Shown here one piece after another: positions 55,076 through 55,248 of a DNA stretch of 55,248 nucleotides. The DNA is from Rhizobium redzepovicii (lineage in GTDB: Bacteria > Pseudomonadota > Alphaproteobacteria > Rhizobiales > Rhizobiaceae): contig NZ_JAILYH010000029.1 in NCBI RefSeq assembly GCF_019793435.1, forward strand, positions 1 through 55,248, in the 5' to 3' direction. Under the pieces are notes generated by a model. The model saw nothing but the letters and a program-made list of their open reading frames with translations. It ran no database searches and had not been told where the DNA came from. Numbering within the stretch: position 1 is the first letter of the stretch; each line of letters starts with the position of its first letter. The translations under genes were made by a program, and so were the position numbers.

Positions 55076-55091
55076 TGGCACGGGTTTTGAA
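55076..55091 (+). promoter_or_regulatory. Candidate sigma-54 promoter of nifH, GA at -12
   Basis: TGGCACGGGTTTTGAA has a perfect -24 TGGCACG and correct spacing, but TTTGAA replaces TTTGCW. It is 74 bp before nifH. No perfect TGT-N10-ACA was found in the 200 bp upstream; TGT-N10-ACG at 54893 is the nearest. Confidence 0.55.
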
Positions 55092-55164
55092 GATTGCCAT
55101 GCGAGGCGGCGCGAGCTGCCTGCCTTTTACTCAGCGATGGATGGAACGAAAGAAGGAAGGCGAT

Positions 55165-55248
55165 ATGTCAGATTTGCGTCAAATCGCATTTTACGGCAAA
55201 GGGGGGATCGGCAAGTCCACCACCTCCCAAAATACGCTCGCAGCGCTT
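55165..55248 (+). CDS. nifH: Nitrogenase iron protein NifH (5' end only)
   Basis: The first 28 codons, MSDLRQIAFYGKGGIGKSTT and onward, contain the P-loop GKGGIGKS of the Fe protein, which binds ATP and passes electrons to the MoFe protein. The start has AAGGAAGG 6 nt upstream. The rest is outside the window, so it cannot be said whether nifDK follow or whether this is a solitary repeated copy, as is common in R. etli. Confidence 0.95.
   Translation, partial: MSDLRQIAFYGKGGIGKSTTSQNTLAAL

Noticed and set aside
54870..55100. 76-codon minus-strand ORF with one hydrophobic segment
   Set aside because: Its start lies inside the nifH promoter and it has no recognisable family or ribosome site.
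1..55248. CRISPR arrays, tRNA or rRNA genes
   Set aside because: No regularly spaced repeats and no tRNA- or rRNA-like sequences were seen in the window.

Overview
The window comes from the symbiosis region (symbiotic plasmid or island) of an alpha-proteobacterial rhizobium. The evidence is a near-continuous set of symbiotic nitrogen-fixation genes (fnrN, prxS-rpoN2, iscN-nifS, nifW, fixABCX-nifA, nifB-fdxN-nifZ-nifT, nifQ and the first 28 codons of nifH), NifA/sigma-54 promoters, many insertion sequences, and a bacterial gibberellin operon. Gene content and order most resemble Rhizobium etli / R. phaseoli-type symbiotic plasmids, with parallels to Sinorhizobium fredii NGR234. The species cannot be fixed by eye.

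Layout. 1-5.5 kb is an IS graveyard around a small operon: a B12-type radical SAM protein, an S-adenosylmethionine decarboxylase-like protein, and the first ~50 codons of an alanine-dehydrogenase/transhydrogenase-like protein. An IS256 element with an 8-bp target duplication sits in the last codons of the radical SAM gene. 5.6-9.2 kb holds a decaying minus-strand P450 cluster (P450, 3Fe-4S ferredoxin, SnoaL-like protein, broken double SDR) with its own candidate sigma-54 promoter. 9.7-26.4 kb is the fix/nif regulatory and cofactor block, all on the plus strand: FnrN with two perfect anaeroboxes, then NifA/sigma-54-driven prxS-rpoN2, iscN-(nifU remnant)-nifS-nifW, fixABCX-nifA, and nifB-fdxN-nifZ-nifT, followed by a SIR2-like gene. 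26.4-38.4 kb is mostly mobile DNA: an IS481 element, hisC, a broken nodQ/cysC, two paralogous XRE regulators, an IS66 element nested inside a second integrase-type element with an 8-bp target duplication, and IS1595 and IS5 relics. 39.2-50.4 kb is the gibberellin operon on the minus strand (cyp115 remnant, cyp112, cyp114-fd fusion, sdr, cyp117, broken ggps, cps, ks, idi), with a replacement GGPP synthase converging from the other side. 51-55.2 kb has a small EPS-repressor-like membrane protein, a conserved hypothetical protein, a degenerate nod box, nifQ and the start of nifH.

How it fits together. Low oxygen would activate FnrN, which probably autoregulates through its two anaeroboxes. NifA carries the four-cysteine linker typical of oxygen-sensitive NifA. 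NifA and RpoN2 then activate promoters of the form TGT-N10-ACA plus GG-N10-GC. Three candidate promoters (P450 cluster, nifQ, nifH) share GA instead of GC at -12. NifS, IscN, NifB, FdxN, NifQ and FixABCX supply Fe-S clusters, FeMo-cofactor parts and low-potential electrons. The gibberellin genes would convert GGPP through ent-CPP and ent-kaurene to GA9; the missing CYP115 should prevent GA9 to GA4 conversion.
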